Positions 49,758 to 59,092 of a stretch of DNA of 64,000 nucleotides are shown in pieces; within the stretch, counting starts at the first letter, position 1; each line of letters begins with the position of its first letter. The notes under the pieces were generated by a model. That model did not search any database. It saw nothing but the letters and a program-made list of their open reading frames with translations, and was not told the DNA's origin. The translations under genes and the position numbers were made by a program. The stretch is from Chloroflexota bacterium (GTDB taxonomy: Bacteria > Chloroflexota > Limnocylindria > Limnocylindrales > CSP1-4), in assembly GCA_019637815.1 (NCBI GenBank), contig JAHBUZ010000012.1, positions 1 to 64,000 on the forward strand, given 5' to 3'.

Positions 49758-50621
49758 CTACAGCCGGTGCAGCTCCAGGAACCCCCGGATGGCGTCCGCG
49801 ACCTGCTCGTAGCTCTCCTCGCCGATCACCAGGCCGTAGTGCGAGTGTGCCCCGAACGGCTGGTACTGCGCCCCGAGCCACTCGGCGAGCCGCTCGCTGT
49901 CCTCCTCCAGGAACTGCCGGTCCACGCCACCACCGATGACCAGCGACGGCACCTCGCCGAGCGCCTCCCGATCGACGGTCACGCCCTCGAGCATCCGACG
50001 CCGCGCGGCGCCGCTCTCGGCACCCATGAGGTGCTGGATACGCACGACATCGGCCACGGTCAGGTCCGGATGCTGCCGCTGCACGGGCTCCGGCGGGCCC
50101 GCCCAGCCGAGGAGCTCCTGGCGGAACCGGGGTGGCACCAGCCGCACGACATGGGACGGGGAGCCCTGTCGGACGGGATCGGGCAGCGCCGGGCTCACCA
50201 GCACCAGGCCGGCGACCTCCCGACGCGCCGCCACGAGCAGTGCCAGCAGGCCACCCATGCCGTGGCCCACCAGGACGGCGGGTCGGCCGAGTGCGTCATA
50301 GCCCGCGAGCGCGTCCTCCAGGTAGCCGTCGAAGTCCAGCTCCTCGAAGTCGGCCGTCTCCGACCAGAAGTGCGCGCGCAGGTTGAGGGCGTGGCCCTCC
50401 CAGCCGCGCTGCGCGAAATAGAGCAGGTACCGCTCCCAGAGCCATGAGCCGGTGAGCTCGCCGTGGAGGAGGTAGAGGGGCCGTCGCCGGGAGCGGCGCT
50501 CCGGCAGCCAGCTCTCCACGTACAGACCGCGCTCCTCGATGACGATCTCGTCCTTGCGGACGGGTCGCGCCACCGCGCGCGGCACGGCAGGCACGCTGAC
50601 CCCCGTGTCCTGGGTCACCAT
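49758..50621 (-). CDS. Alpha/beta hydrolase fold protein lacking the nucleophile
   Basis: A 287-residue alpha/beta-hydrolase fold protein. The oxyanion loop LYLLHGELTGSWLWERY and the cap region are normal, the acid (GGGVDRQF) and the histidine (GAHSHYGLV) positions are filled, but the nucleophile elbow reads G119-H-G-M-G with Gly121 (codon GGC) where Ser, Cys or Asp should be. It is therefore either a non-catalytic binding or regulatory protein or a cofactor-free enzyme of another type. The ATG overlaps the DUF1015 stop by 7 bp, so the two proteins are co-translated. Confidence 0.83.
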   Translation of the reverse strand: MVTQDTGVSVPAVPRAVARPVRKDEIVIEERGLYVESWLPERRSRRRPLYLLHGELTGSWLWERYLLYFAQRGWEGHALNLRAHFWSETADFEELDFDGYLEDALAGYDALGRPAVLVGHGMGGLLALLVAARREVAGLVLVSPALPDPVRQGSPSHVVRLVPPRFRQELLGWAGPPEPVQRQHPDLTVADVVRIQHLMGAESGAARRRMLEGVTVDREALGEVPSLVIGGGVDRQFLEEDSERLAEWLGAQYQPFGAHSHYGLVIGEESYEQVADAIRGFLELHRL

Positions 50622-52003
50622 TCCAGGGGCCCGAACACGAGACCCGTGGGGGCCTTGGGATCGAAGAACGTCGACTTCTGGGGCATCACCTCACCCGCTG
50701 CCGCGACCCGGGTCACGGCGGTCACCGGCGGACCGTCCAGCAGGAAGGTCGCCGCGGCCCCGCCGTCGATGGTCTGTGCCACCGCCTCGGTCGCATCCTT
50801 GACATAGGTCACGCGGCCACCCGCCTCGAGCGCCTGCGCATCGACACCCAGCCGACCCAGCAGCAGCGCCAGCCGCACCACATCGAGCCCCTGCGACGCG
50901 TCCGAGGCACCCTGGTCCTCGAGCGCCGCGAACACGTCCGGCCGGACCCGCAGGACGGCCGCCCGGTCGCCGCTCACGACACCGATGCGCCCGGTCCCCG
51001 TCGCGTCCGGCGTGGGCAGGTCGGCCGGCGTCGCCATGACCGAGAGCAACGCCTCGGCGTCCGCCACCGGCTCGACCTCGACGAGGTCACCCAGGGCGGC
51101 CAGGAGCGCCTGGCCCCGTGGTCCCTCGGTCAGGACGCGATGCGTCGGCAGGACCGGTGGCGCCTCCGCGACGTCGTACACGAGCGCCAGCACGTAGTCC
51201 CATGCGGGGTCGCTCTCGCAGGCACGCCGCGTGTCACGCTCGGCGCGATACCGGAGCGCCGTCTCGTACCGATGATGACCATCCGCGATGGTGAGCTGCT
51301 CCCGCGACAGGGCCGCCAGCAGCGCCGCCCCATCCGACAGCACGCCCTCGGACCGGGTCCCGCCCCCGGCCACATCGTCGGCGGACGCATCGCCAGCCGC
51401 CGCATCGCCGCCCGTCCCCGGCACGTCCACGACCCACAGGCGGTGCTCGACGCCATCGTCGGTCCGTGCCGTCACGTCCGGCGAGCCGGCCGTCACCCGG
51501 TCGAGGATCTCGCTGGTGGTCGCATCGCGCGCGGCGAGCAGGATGACCGGGCTGAGGTTGACACCCGTGGCCTTGAGCAGCCGGTAGCGATCCTCCTTGG
51601 GACCCGTCATCGTGCGCTCGTGCGGTCGCACCCCCGAGCCGGCACCGAACGCCTCAAGCCGCAGCCGGGCGAACACGCCCCGGGCGCGACCAGCGGTCCG
51701 CAGCCCGCCATCCGGCCAGCGCATCTCGTGGACGTACACCGCCGAGGTGCGCTCCTTGACCAGGATGCCCGCCGTCCGCCACTCGGCGAGGGCGCGCGCC
51801 GCCGACCGATAGCGCGTGTCGTCATCGCCACCCGGCTCGGGTCGAGGCAGCTCCACGCGGACCGCGTTGGCCGGGTCGCGCGCGAGCAGCTCGTCCGCCA
51901 GGACGGGGGGGATGATGTCGTACGGGGGGCACAGGACGTCACTCAGGTCCGGCCCCAGGGACGCCGCGTACCGGAGTCCGCGGAAGGGCTTCAGGGTGGG
52001 CAC
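50615..52003 (-). CDS. DUF1015 family protein
   Basis: A 462-residue member of DUF1015, a family that includes ADP-dependent serine kinases (SerK/SbnI) but is mostly uncharacterised. It opens LKPFRGLRYAASLG with the conserved VLCPPYDII and has the hallmark ADGHHRYETALRYR in the middle and TYVKDATEAV near the end. The GTG at 52003 gives the family N-terminus; the open frame continues upstream with Arg-rich, non-conserved sequence. An Ala/Gly/Asp-rich insert (residues about 235-255) is unusual. It is coupled to the nucleophile-less hydrolase. Confidence 0.87.
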   Translation of the reverse strand: MPTLKPFRGLRYAASLGPDLSDVLCPPYDIIPPVLADELLARDPANAVRVELPRPEPGGDDDTRYRSAARALAEWRTAGILVKERTSAVYVHEMRWPDGGLRTAGRARGVFARLRLEAFGAGSGVRPHERTMTGPKEDRYRLLKATGVNLSPVILLAARDATTSEILDRVTAGSPDVTARTDDGVEHRLWVVDVPGTGGDAAAGDASADDVAGGGTRSEGVLSDGAALLAALSREQLTIADGHHRYETALRYRAERDTRRACESDPAWDYVLALVYDVAEAPPVLPTHRVLTEGPRGQALLAALGDLVEVEPVADAEALLSVMATPADLPTPDATGTGRIGVVSGDRAAVLRVRPDVFAALEDQGASDASQGLDVVRLALLLGRLGVDAQALEAGGRVTYVKDATEAVAQTIDGGAAATFLLDGPPVTAVTRVAAAGEVMPQKSTFFDPKAPTGLVFGPLEW

Positions 52004-52198
52004 GCCCGTGATGGTACCGGGAGGGCCGCCGGAGGGCCGGCGACGACCCCTCCGAGGCCGTCGGGCGACGTATCCCGGGGCTGCATGGAACCATCCGGGG
52101 CGCTCGGACGTCTGGATGGGGATGCCGCGCCGACGCGGCCGAGCCATCATGCCCGCGCCTCGGGGTCAGACTCGCACGGCCCCACGACCAGGAGACGG

Positions 52199-54694
52199 AT
52201 GACCCGACACGGCACGACCGCCCGGACGACCCCGGTCCGTCCCGCCCGGCGCCCTGCCGCGGCCATCGCCGGGCTGCTGGCCATGCTCTGGATCGTGACC
52301 ATCGGTGTGGCACGTGCCGCGGAGCCGTCGCCCGTGGTCACGGCCACTGGCCTCCTGATGCGCGCCGAGCCGCTCCTGGGCGGTGCGGTGCGGCCGGGCT
52401 CGTGGATGGGGGTCCGCGTCCATCTCGAGAACGATGGGCCTGCGGTGACCGGCGAGCTCCAGCTCACGGGTGGCCAGGGCCGTGACTCCCGGTACTCGGT
52501 GCCCGTCGAGCTGCCGACCGGTGCGCGCCAGGAGCACCTGCTCCATGGACAGCCCACGTGGGCCGGCGGCCGGGTCACGGTCAGTCTCGTCACCGGGGAC
52601 ACGACCCCCCTCCAGCAGCAGCTCCGGCTCACGCCGGTGGATCCGTACGTGACCTCGGTGGTCATCGTGGCCGAGCGGCCGGATGTCATCGCACCGGACA
52701 TCCGGGCCGCCCTCTCCTCGCCGTTCCGACCCGCGCCGCGTCTGCTGCTCGTGGCCCCCGAGGACCTTCCTGCGCGCCCGGAGGCATGGGCCGCCATCGA
52801 TCGACTCGTGTGGCAGGACGTCGACCCGGCGCGTCTGACGGATGGTCAGCGGGACGCGCTCGTGACCTGGGTGGGAGCCGGTGGCTCGTTCATCGCGGCT
52901 GGCGGCCAGACCGGCCTCGCCGGTGTCACCGGGCTGCCGGAGCCGCTCCTCCCCTTCCGGCCAGAGGCGACCATCGACGTGCCGGCGACCGACCTCGCCA
53001 CGCTCACCGGCCCGCTCGCGACCGGGACCGCGTCGCTGCCCGCGCTGTCGGGGCCCCTGGTCCGGGGTGGCGCGCTGGCGACGTCGGGCGATCGGGTCAT
53101 CGGCGCCCAGGCATCCATCGGCCAGGGTCGCTCCGTGCTCATGGGGATCGACCCCGGATCCCCCGCCATCGGCGACCCGGGGGCCATCGGCGTCTGGCGC
53201 CAGGCGCTCGGTCCGATGAGCGGCCAGGCGACGAACCCCCTCGTGCTCCAGGACGACACCCAGCTGGTGGGCGCCCTGGGTGCGCTGCCGGCCGTCGCGG
53301 TGCCGGACCTGGGACTCCTGTTCGCGATCCTGCTGTGCTACATCGTGCTCGTGGGACCCATCGACTACCTGGTCCTGCGCCACTTCGACCGGCTCGGCTG
53401 GGCCTGGGTCACGATGCCCGTCCTCGTCGCGGTGTTCAGCGCCGTGACGTACGGCGTGGGCATGGGACTGCGGGGCACCAGCGTCATCGTCGACCAGGTG
53501 GCCATCGTGCGTGCCGCCACCGGATCGGACCGCGGGCTCGCCCAGGTGTACGTGGGTGTGTTCTCGCCGGATCGTCGGACGTTCGATGTCGCGGTCGGTG
53601 GCGATGTGCTCCTCGCCAACCCCATCAGCACCGAGCAGGCGGGCGGCGGCGTGCCCCTCGATGTCGTGGCGGGCAGCACCACACGGCTGCGCGGCTACCA
53701 GGTGGGCTTCGGCGTCATGCGCGCCTTCCGGGCGGAGGCACCGGTGACGACACCCGTCCTCGAGGCGGAGCTCAGCTACGCCGAGGGGATCCTGAGCGGC
53801 TGGATCTGCAACGCCTCGGACGTGCCCATCGACGCACCGACCGTCTCGTGGGCAGGTGCCGCCCAGGTGCTGCCGACCCTCGCCCCGGGTGATCGCGCGG
53901 AGATCCGTCTGGATGTGGGAGCGCGATCGGGCATGGGTGGTCAGCTGTCCCGGACGATGCTGCCGGGCGGCCGGAACACGGACCAGCGGACGATCGTCCG
54001 GCGTGCCGTCGTGGACCAGGTGACGATGTACGGCGCCGCGGTGGGCAGCGGCCTCCAGGCGAACCCGGTGGTGCTGGGGTTCGTGGACGGGCCCACGCTG
54101 CCCATCGACACGGGTGGCGATGCTCGTCACGAGGGCGACGCCCTCTACCTGTGGCCGGTGGCACCCGTGGTCGTGGGACGGATCGTGGTGCCGAACGCGC
54201 TCATGGCGCAGACCCAGCTCGAGAGCCGGGCCCTCGAGTCGTCCCAGGACGGCCCGTACTGGTCGCTCTCGCAGGGCTGGGCGGTCGCGGAGCTGCGGCC
54301 CGTCGTCGCGCTGGAGGACCTGCGACCCAGCGCCCTGTCCATCCGCATCAGCCAGGACGGGATGCTGGGGGTGACGGGACGTGGTCTGGAGGTCCAGCCC
54401 TTGCCACCCGCCGAGCAGCCGCCCCAGGATGACCCGATGCAGCTGCCGAACCCGCCCGAGCCGCGGCAGGGACCGAACAACATGATGCCGCTGCCGGCGT
54501 TCCAGCTGTTCGACCGGACCACCGGCCAGTGGGTCGAGTTCCCGACGCCCACGAACGCGCAGGAGATGCGCATCCCCGACCCCGCGCGCTATGTCGATGC
54601 CACGGGCGCCATCCGGCTGCGTCTCATCGCTCGCGATCCGCAGATGGGCGTCTGGTTCGGTCTCGGCGCGCGCATCGAGGGGCTCACCCGATGA
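52199..54694 (+). CDS. Large membrane-anchored extracytoplasmic protein, first gene of the ABC/MoxR operon
   Basis: An 831-residue protein. Residues 1-42 form a signal sequence (AAAIAGLLAMLWIVTIGVARA). The next 320 residues look like an extracytoplasmic beta-rich region (VRPGSWMGVRVHLENDGPAVTGEL is a CARDB-like opening) followed by a gatase-like alpha/beta part (VTWVGAGGSFIAAGGQTGL). Two transmembrane helices follow (LGLLFAILLCYIVLVGPIDYLVL and WVTMPVLVAVFSAVTYGVG), then a second extracytoplasmic domain and a Pro-rich tail. Such proteins often precede ABC-2 exporters and MoxR/VWA genes. ATG 52199 has GGAGACGG upstream; the longer open frame before it is antisense to DUF1015. Its stop overlaps the ATPase start (ATGA). 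Confidence 0.78.
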   Translation: MTRHGTTARTTPVRPARRPAAAIAGLLAMLWIVTIGVARAAEPSPVVTATGLLMRAEPLLGGAVRPGSWMGVRVHLENDGPAVTGELQLTGGQGRDSRYSVPVELPTGARQEHLLHGQPTWAGGRVTVSLVTGDTTPLQQQLRLTPVDPYVTSVVIVAERPDVIAPDIRAALSSPFRPAPRLLLVAPEDLPARPEAWAAIDRLVWQDVDPARLTDGQRDALVTWVGAGGSFIAAGGQTGLAGVTGLPEPLLPFRPEATIDVPATDLATLTGPLATGTASLPALSGPLVRGGALATSGDRVIGAQASIGQGRSVLMGIDPGSPAIGDPGAIGVWRQALGPMSGQATNPLVLQDDTQLVGALGALPAVAVPDLGLLFAILLCYIVLVGPIDYLVLRHFDRLGWAWVTMPVLVAVFSAVTYGVGMGLRGTSVIVDQVAIVRAATGSDRGLAQVYVGVFSPDRRTFDVAVGGDVLLANPISTEQAGGGVPLDVVAGSTTRLRGYQVGFGVMRAFRAEAPVTTPVLEAELSYAEGILSGWICNASDVPIDAPTVSWAGAAQVLPTLAPGDRAEIRLDVGARSGMGGQLSRTMLPGGRNTDQRTIVRRAVVDQVTMYGAAVGSGLQANPVVLGFVDGPTLPIDTGGDARHEGDALYLWPVAPVVVGRIVVPNALMAQTQLESRALESSQDGPYWSLSQGWAVAELRPVVALEDLRPSALSIRISQDGMLGVTGRGLEVQPLPPAEQPPQDDPMQLPNPPEPRQGPNNMMPLPAFQLFDRTTGQWVEFPTPTNAQEMRIPDPARYVDATGAIRLRLIARDPQMGVWFGLGARIEGLTR

Positions 54695-55680
54695 CCGAGG
54701 TGCTCCACATCCAGGGCCTGACGCGACGCTACGGCTCGACGCTTGCGGTGGCGGGCATCGACCTGTCCGTGGGACCGGGTGAGATCGTGGGCCTCGTGGG
54801 ACCCAACGGTGCCGGCAAGACCACCACCATGCGCATGCTCGCGACGCTCCTGGTGCCCAGCGCCGGCGACGCCTGGGTCGCGGGCCACAGCATCCGACGC
54901 GCGCCCGACCGGGTCCGGCGGGTCATCGGCTACATGCCCGACAGCTTCGGTGTGTACGACGGGATGCGTGCCTGGGAGTATCTCGACTTCTTCGCGCGCT
55001 GCCATTCGATCCCGGGGCGTGTGCGTGCCCGGCTGGTCCACGACCTCCTGGACCTGGTGGACCTGGGCCACAAGCGCGATGCCGAGGTGCAGTCCCTGAG
55101 CCGGGGCATGCAGCAGCGGCTGTGCCTCGCCCAGACGCTCGTCCACGACCCGCCGCTGCTGGTGCTCGATGAGCCCGCGTCGGGTCTCGATCCCCGCGCC
55201 CGCGTGGAGCTCCGGGAGCTCATCCGGGAGCTGCGTGCGATGGGCAAGACGGTGCTCATCAGCAGCCACATCCTGCCCGAGCTGGAGGAGCTGTGCACCC
55301 GGGTCGCCATCATCGACCACGGCCGGGTGCTCGCGGAAGGGACCGTGGCGGACATCGAGCGACGCCTGCGTCGAGGTGCCGTGTTCCGGGTGAGCGTGGC
55401 GGGTGACACCGCCGCGGTGGAGGCGGCCGCCCTCGCGCTCGGTCGGGACCCCGCGGTGCGCACCAGCGAGACCCTGCCGGACGGACGCATCGAGATCGGC
55501 GTCCCGGAGCCGGACACGGACCTGCCGGGCATCCTCGCGAGACTCGTGGCGGCCGGTCATCCGGTGAGCGCATTCGCACCCGCCGTGAGTGACCTCGAGG
55601 AGCTGTTCCTCCAGGTGACGGCACGTCGCGACGAGGCGGACGGAGGGGACGCCGACATGACACACGGGACCGCGGCATGA
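54691..55680 (+). CDS. ABC-2 type transporter ATP-binding protein
   Basis: A 329-residue exporter ATPase. Walker A is GPNGAGKTTTM, the signature is LSRGMQQRLCLAQ (a common LSGGQ variant), Walker B is LLVLDEPASGLD and the H-loop is ISSHILPELEEL. The extra C-terminal 85 residues are typical of GldA/NatA-like ATPases. It is coupled by ATGA overlaps to the genes on both sides and works with the next gene as an exporter. Confidence 0.93.
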   Translation: MTEVLHIQGLTRRYGSTLAVAGIDLSVGPGEIVGLVGPNGAGKTTTMRMLATLLVPSAGDAWVAGHSIRRAPDRVRRVIGYMPDSFGVYDGMRAWEYLDFFARCHSIPGRVRARLVHDLLDLVDLGHKRDAEVQSLSRGMQQRLCLAQTLVHDPPLLVLDEPASGLDPRARVELRELIRELRAMGKTVLISSHILPELEELCTRVAIIDHGRVLAEGTVADIERRLRRGAVFRVSVAGDTAAVEAAALALGRDPAVRTSETLPDGRIEIGVPEPDTDLPGILARLVAAGHPVSAFAPAVSDLEELFLQVTARRDEADGGDADMTHGTAA

Positions 55681-57212
55681 CCGCCGTGAGCAGCGCCACG
55701 ACCCCCACTGCGGCACCGACGGGCCTGTCCGGCCGGACCGACCGGGTGCCCGGACCCCTGCGCGGCTTCGTGGGCGGCATCATCGCGGTCGCCGCCCGCG
55801 ACCTGCGGGGTCGGATGCGCAGCCGACGCACGTTCCTGGTCATCACGGTCTACCTGCTGTTGCTCGCCGGGTTCGCGTTCGGCATCTACGCGTATCTCCA
55901 GCGCCAGGCGGAGATGGAGTCAGCGCTCCGACTTCGCGAGATGGTGGAGTCCGGCAGCCTCTGGGGCGTCGCGCCCGGGTTCGCGCACTCCGCTCGCATC
56001 GGCCACCAGCTGTTCAGCGGTCTGATGCTGCTCCAGACGATCCTCATCCTGGTGCTCGCACCGGCCTTCACGGCCGGGGTCATCTCGTCCGAGCGGGAGC
56101 GCCAGACGCTCGACCTGCTCGTGACGACGCCCCTCTCCACGGTGGGCCTGGTGGTGGGCAAGCTGTTCGCGGCCCTGCTCTGGGTGTTCGTGCTCATCCT
56201 CGCGTCCGTGCCGGTGATGGCGCTGGTGTTCGTGTTCGGCGCCGTGGGCCCCGATGACGTGCTCCGCGGGTACGCACTGCTCGTCACGCTCGCCTTCGGG
56301 ATGGGGGCCGTGGGCCTGTTCCTGTCCGCCATCTGCCGGCGCACCCAGACCGCGACCGTGCTCGCCTCGATCGTGGTGCTGGTCATCGCGCTGGGCAGCA
56401 TCCCGGCGCACGCCCTGTGGGGCATGCTGGGCACCGAGACCACGCGCTCCGCGACCGGGGTCACGACCATCAAGCGCACCTCGCGCGCCCCCGAGCAGCT
56501 GCTCTGGCTCAACCCCTTCGCGGGGGTGGCGGACCTCGTGTGCACCACCGCACCGGGTGGCTATGACGCGGGGACCTGTGACTACGTCGCGAGCGTCACC
56601 AACCGGCCGTTCTTCGGTGGTGCCCGGGCCGTCACGGATGACGTCTTCTTCCGACGCGAGCCGATGCCCGTCCCCTTCCCGGGGAACGTCGTCATCGACG
56701 ACGTGGGCTGGCAGGTCCAGATCGCCGACTGGGGCGGCGGCCTGCTCCAGGTGGGCGATGGTCCGGCGATCCGGCTCGATGATGGTGGCGTGATGCCACT
56801 CGACCTGGTGGGTGGCATGCGCGGCGGGTTCGCGATCGAGGTCGGGGCGGACGGGCCGGGGATCGAGGTCCGCGGTCTCATGGACGTGGCGGACGAGGGG
56901 GCGGAGCCGGAGGGCGGCATCGGGGCCGTGCTGCGAGGGCTCCTCGCACCCCTGCGCGCCGATGAGCCGCCGGTCCGACCCGAGGCGGAGCCTGTCGCCG
57001 ACCAGGCGGCACCATCGTTCGGCTATCCCCGCGACACCCTCTGGACCCGCAACGCGCTCGCCTTCCTGGTCCTTGGGCTCGTCCTCACCCTGCTGTCCAC
57101 GCAACTCGTGGCGCCCACCCGGCGTCTACGTCTTCGTCGCCGCTCCGGACCACCCATGGTCCCGGCGACAGCGACCCTGACCACCCCCGCTGCCCAGGAG
57201 GTCCAGCCATGA
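55677..57212 (+). CDS. ABC-2 type transporter permease
   Basis: A 511-residue membrane protein. The first helix (FLVITVYLLLLAGFAFGIYAYL) is followed by a large loop, then APAFTAGVISSERERQTLDLLVTTPLS, the hallmark of ABC-2/GldF-like permeases, and four more helices. A 190-residue extracytoplasmic part (containing several Cys) precedes the last helix near the C-terminus (ALAFLVLGLVLTLLSTQLV). The start overlaps the ATPase stop (ATGA) and the stop overlaps the next gene. Confidence 0.88.
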   Translation: MTAVSSATTPTAAPTGLSGRTDRVPGPLRGFVGGIIAVAARDLRGRMRSRRTFLVITVYLLLLAGFAFGIYAYLQRQAEMESALRLREMVESGSLWGVAPGFAHSARIGHQLFSGLMLLQTILILVLAPAFTAGVISSERERQTLDLLVTTPLSTVGLVVGKLFAALLWVFVLILASVPVMALVFVFGAVGPDDVLRGYALLVTLAFGMGAVGLFLSAICRRTQTATVLASIVVLVIALGSIPAHALWGMLGTETTRSATGVTTIKRTSRAPEQLLWLNPFAGVADLVCTTAPGGYDAGTCDYVASVTNRPFFGGARAVTDDVFFRREPMPVPFPGNVVIDDVGWQVQIADWGGGLLQVGDGPAIRLDDGGVMPLDLVGGMRGGFAIEVGADGPGIEVRGLMDVADEGAEPEGGIGAVLRGLLAPLRADEPPVRPEAEPVADQAAPSFGYPRDTLWTRNALAFLVLGLVLTLLSTQLVAPTRRLRLRRRSGPPMVPATATLTTPAAQEVQP

Positions 57213-59092
57213 CCGCCCCGGACCCGACGCTGCCGACGACCGACGACTCGCCGACCTCCACGCAGGCGTCGGACCCGCTCACCCGCGGCCTGGGGCCGTT
57301 CCGTCGACGACTCTGGCTCCGCCGGATCGTCCGGGACGGTGTCCGACTACTGGCGCTGGCCGGGATCGCCGCGCTGGTCGTGGCGCTCCTGGCACGACTC
57401 ACGCCACTGGACACCCTGCCGGCCCTGCTGGCCGGTCTCGCGATCGTGGCGCTGGGAGCGCTCATCGTGGACGTGGCACGGGTGCGACCCACGACCTCCG
57501 ACGCGGCGCTCGCCGCGGACACCGAGCTGGATCTCGATGACCGGCTGTCCACGGCGGTGGCCCTCCGGGACCACACGCCCGCGGAGCCGGACACCGCGCT
57601 CCTCGCGGCACGCCAGCGCGTGGATGCGCTCGATGCGCTGCGCGCGGCGGATGCCTCGGCCATCCGACCCCGTGTGCCCCGTCGCGCGGCGGCGGTGGCA
57701 CTCGTCACGGGGGTGCTGGCGGTGGTGGCGCTGGTGCTGCCCAACAGCCAGTCGGACGTGCTCGCACGTCGCGACCAGCAACGTGAGGTCGCGGAGCAGC
57801 AGGCGGAGCGACTCGACGAGGCCGCGCGTCGGCTCGACGAGGGCGCGCTGCCGCCCGATGAGCGGGAGCGGCTGAGCGCCGAGCTGCGGCGCCTCGCGGC
57901 AGAGCTCCGGGAGCGACCCGCGGCGCTCGAGGACCAGCTCGCCCGTCTGGGCTCCGTGGAGGACGTGATGCGCTCGCGCATCGACCCGGAAGCGGAGCGG
58001 CGCGCGGCAGCGGTCGCGGCACTCGCCCGGGAGCTGTCGCGGACGGCGGGCCGACAGGATCCGGCGGGCACACCCCAGCAGGCGGCCGAGGACCTGGCAC
58101 GTCTCGGTGAGCAGCTTCCCACGATGACCGACGCGGAGCGCGCGGCGCTCACCGCGCAGCTGAGCCAGCTGGACAGCCTCGCGCGACAGGTGGGCCCGGA
58201 TGCCCGGAGCGCGCTGCATGACGCCGCGTCCGCGATCGCCAACGGTGACACGCCCACGGCACAGGCCGCCCTCGACCGGCTCGGTGAGGCCCTCGGCACG
58301 GCCCAGACCGGGGTCCAGCGAAGCCGTGACCTGGTGCGTGCCGCGAACGCGGTCCAGGACGCACGACGCGCGATCACGGGCACCGGCCAGCAGGGTGCGC
58401 CACGTCCCGGCGCGAGTGCCGCGCCGGGACAGCCCGGCGGCAGTCCGCAGCCCGGCCAGAGCGGGCAGCCGGGGCAGCCAGGCCAGAGCGGCCAGCCCGG
58501 GCAGGACCAAGGGCAAGGTCAGGGCCAGGGGCAAGGGCAAGGTCAGGGCCAGGGGCAAGGCCAGGGGCAAGGCCAGGGCCAGGGCCAGGGGCAAGGTCAG
58601 GGCCAGGGGCAGGGGCAAGGCCAGGGCCAGGGCCAGGGTCAGGGTCAGGGCCAGGGGCAAGGTCAGGGCCAGGGTCAGGGTCAGGGCCAGGGCCAAGGGC
58701 AGGGCCAGGGTGCCGGCGGTGGCGGAGGCAGCGGTGCTCGTCACCTGGGCTCCGGCACCGGCAATGGCGGCTTCCGTGGGCCCACCCAGCCGAACCGACC
58801 CGTCGGCGAGGAGGACGATGCCGACACCGTCTACGCCGACTTCGAACGCCTCGGTCGACCGGGTGACCCGAGCTACGTCGGTGGCACAGGCAGCCGCGGG
58901 CCGGAGACGCAGGGCCCGGGCACCAGCCAGGGCGACCCGAACGATGCGCTCGTGCCGTGGCGGGACGTGTACGCCGACTTCGAGCGGGTGGCGCAGGACG
59001 CGCTCGACCGCTCGTATGTGCCGGTGGATGTGAAGGACTACGTCCGCGACTACTTCGCGTCGCTGGACGACCAGGCGCGAGGAGCACGCTGA
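57209..59092 (+). CDS. DUF4175-like protein with long Gln-Gly repeat
   Basis: A 627-residue protein. Two or three hydrophobic segments near the N-terminus (residues about 45-90 and 155-180) anchor a long charged helical region (EQQAERLDEAARRLDEGALPPDERERLSAEL, coiled-coil-like). Then comes a Gly/Pro/Gln stretch and about 34 Gln-Gly dipeptides in a row, and a C-terminal domain with WRDVYADFERVAQDALDRSYVP and VKDYVRDYFASLDD. The order TM pair, helical region, QG low complexity and short conserved tail is that of the DUF4175 family known next to MoxR/VWA genes. It is coupled to both neighbours (ATGA before, TGATG after). Confidence 0.7.
   Translation: MTAPDPTLPTTDDSPTSTQASDPLTRGLGPFRRRLWLRRIVRDGVRLLALAGIAALVVALLARLTPLDTLPALLAGLAIVALGALIVDVARVRPTTSDAALAADTELDLDDRLSTAVALRDHTPAEPDTALLAARQRVDALDALRAADASAIRPRVPRRAAAVALVTGVLAVVALVLPNSQSDVLARRDQQREVAEQQAERLDEAARRLDEGALPPDERERLSAELRRLAAELRERPAALEDQLARLGSVEDVMRSRIDPEAERRAAAVAALARELSRTAGRQDPAGTPQQAAEDLARLGEQLPTMTDAERAALTAQLSQLDSLARQVGPDARSALHDAASAIANGDTPTAQAALDRLGEALGTAQTGVQRSRDLVRAANAVQDARRAITGTGQQGAPRPGASAAPGQPGGSPQPGQSGQPGQPGQSGQPGQDQGQGQGQGQGQGQGQGQGQGQGQGQGQGQGQGQGQGQGQGQGQGQGQGQGQGQGQGQGQGQGQGQGQGAGGGGGSGARHLGSGTGNGGFRGPTQPNRPVGEEDDADTVYADFERLGRPGDPSYVGGTGSRGPETQGPGTSQGDPNDALVPWRDVYADFERVAQDALDRSYVPVDVKDYVRDYFASLDDQARGAR
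58505..58710 (+). repeat. Coding microsatellite encoding poly(Gln-Gly)
   Basis: About 34 imperfect 6-bp units of the form CARGGN inside the DUF4175-like gene. Synonymous variants (CAG/CAA, GGC/GGT/GGG) are scattered, so the peptide is conserved more strictly than the DNA. Confidence 0.85.

Noticed and set aside
51140..52198. Upstream extension of the large membrane protein (353 extra codons)
   Set aside because: It is antisense to the DUF1015 gene and Arg-rich; the signal sequence and ribosome binding site at 52199 give a better start.
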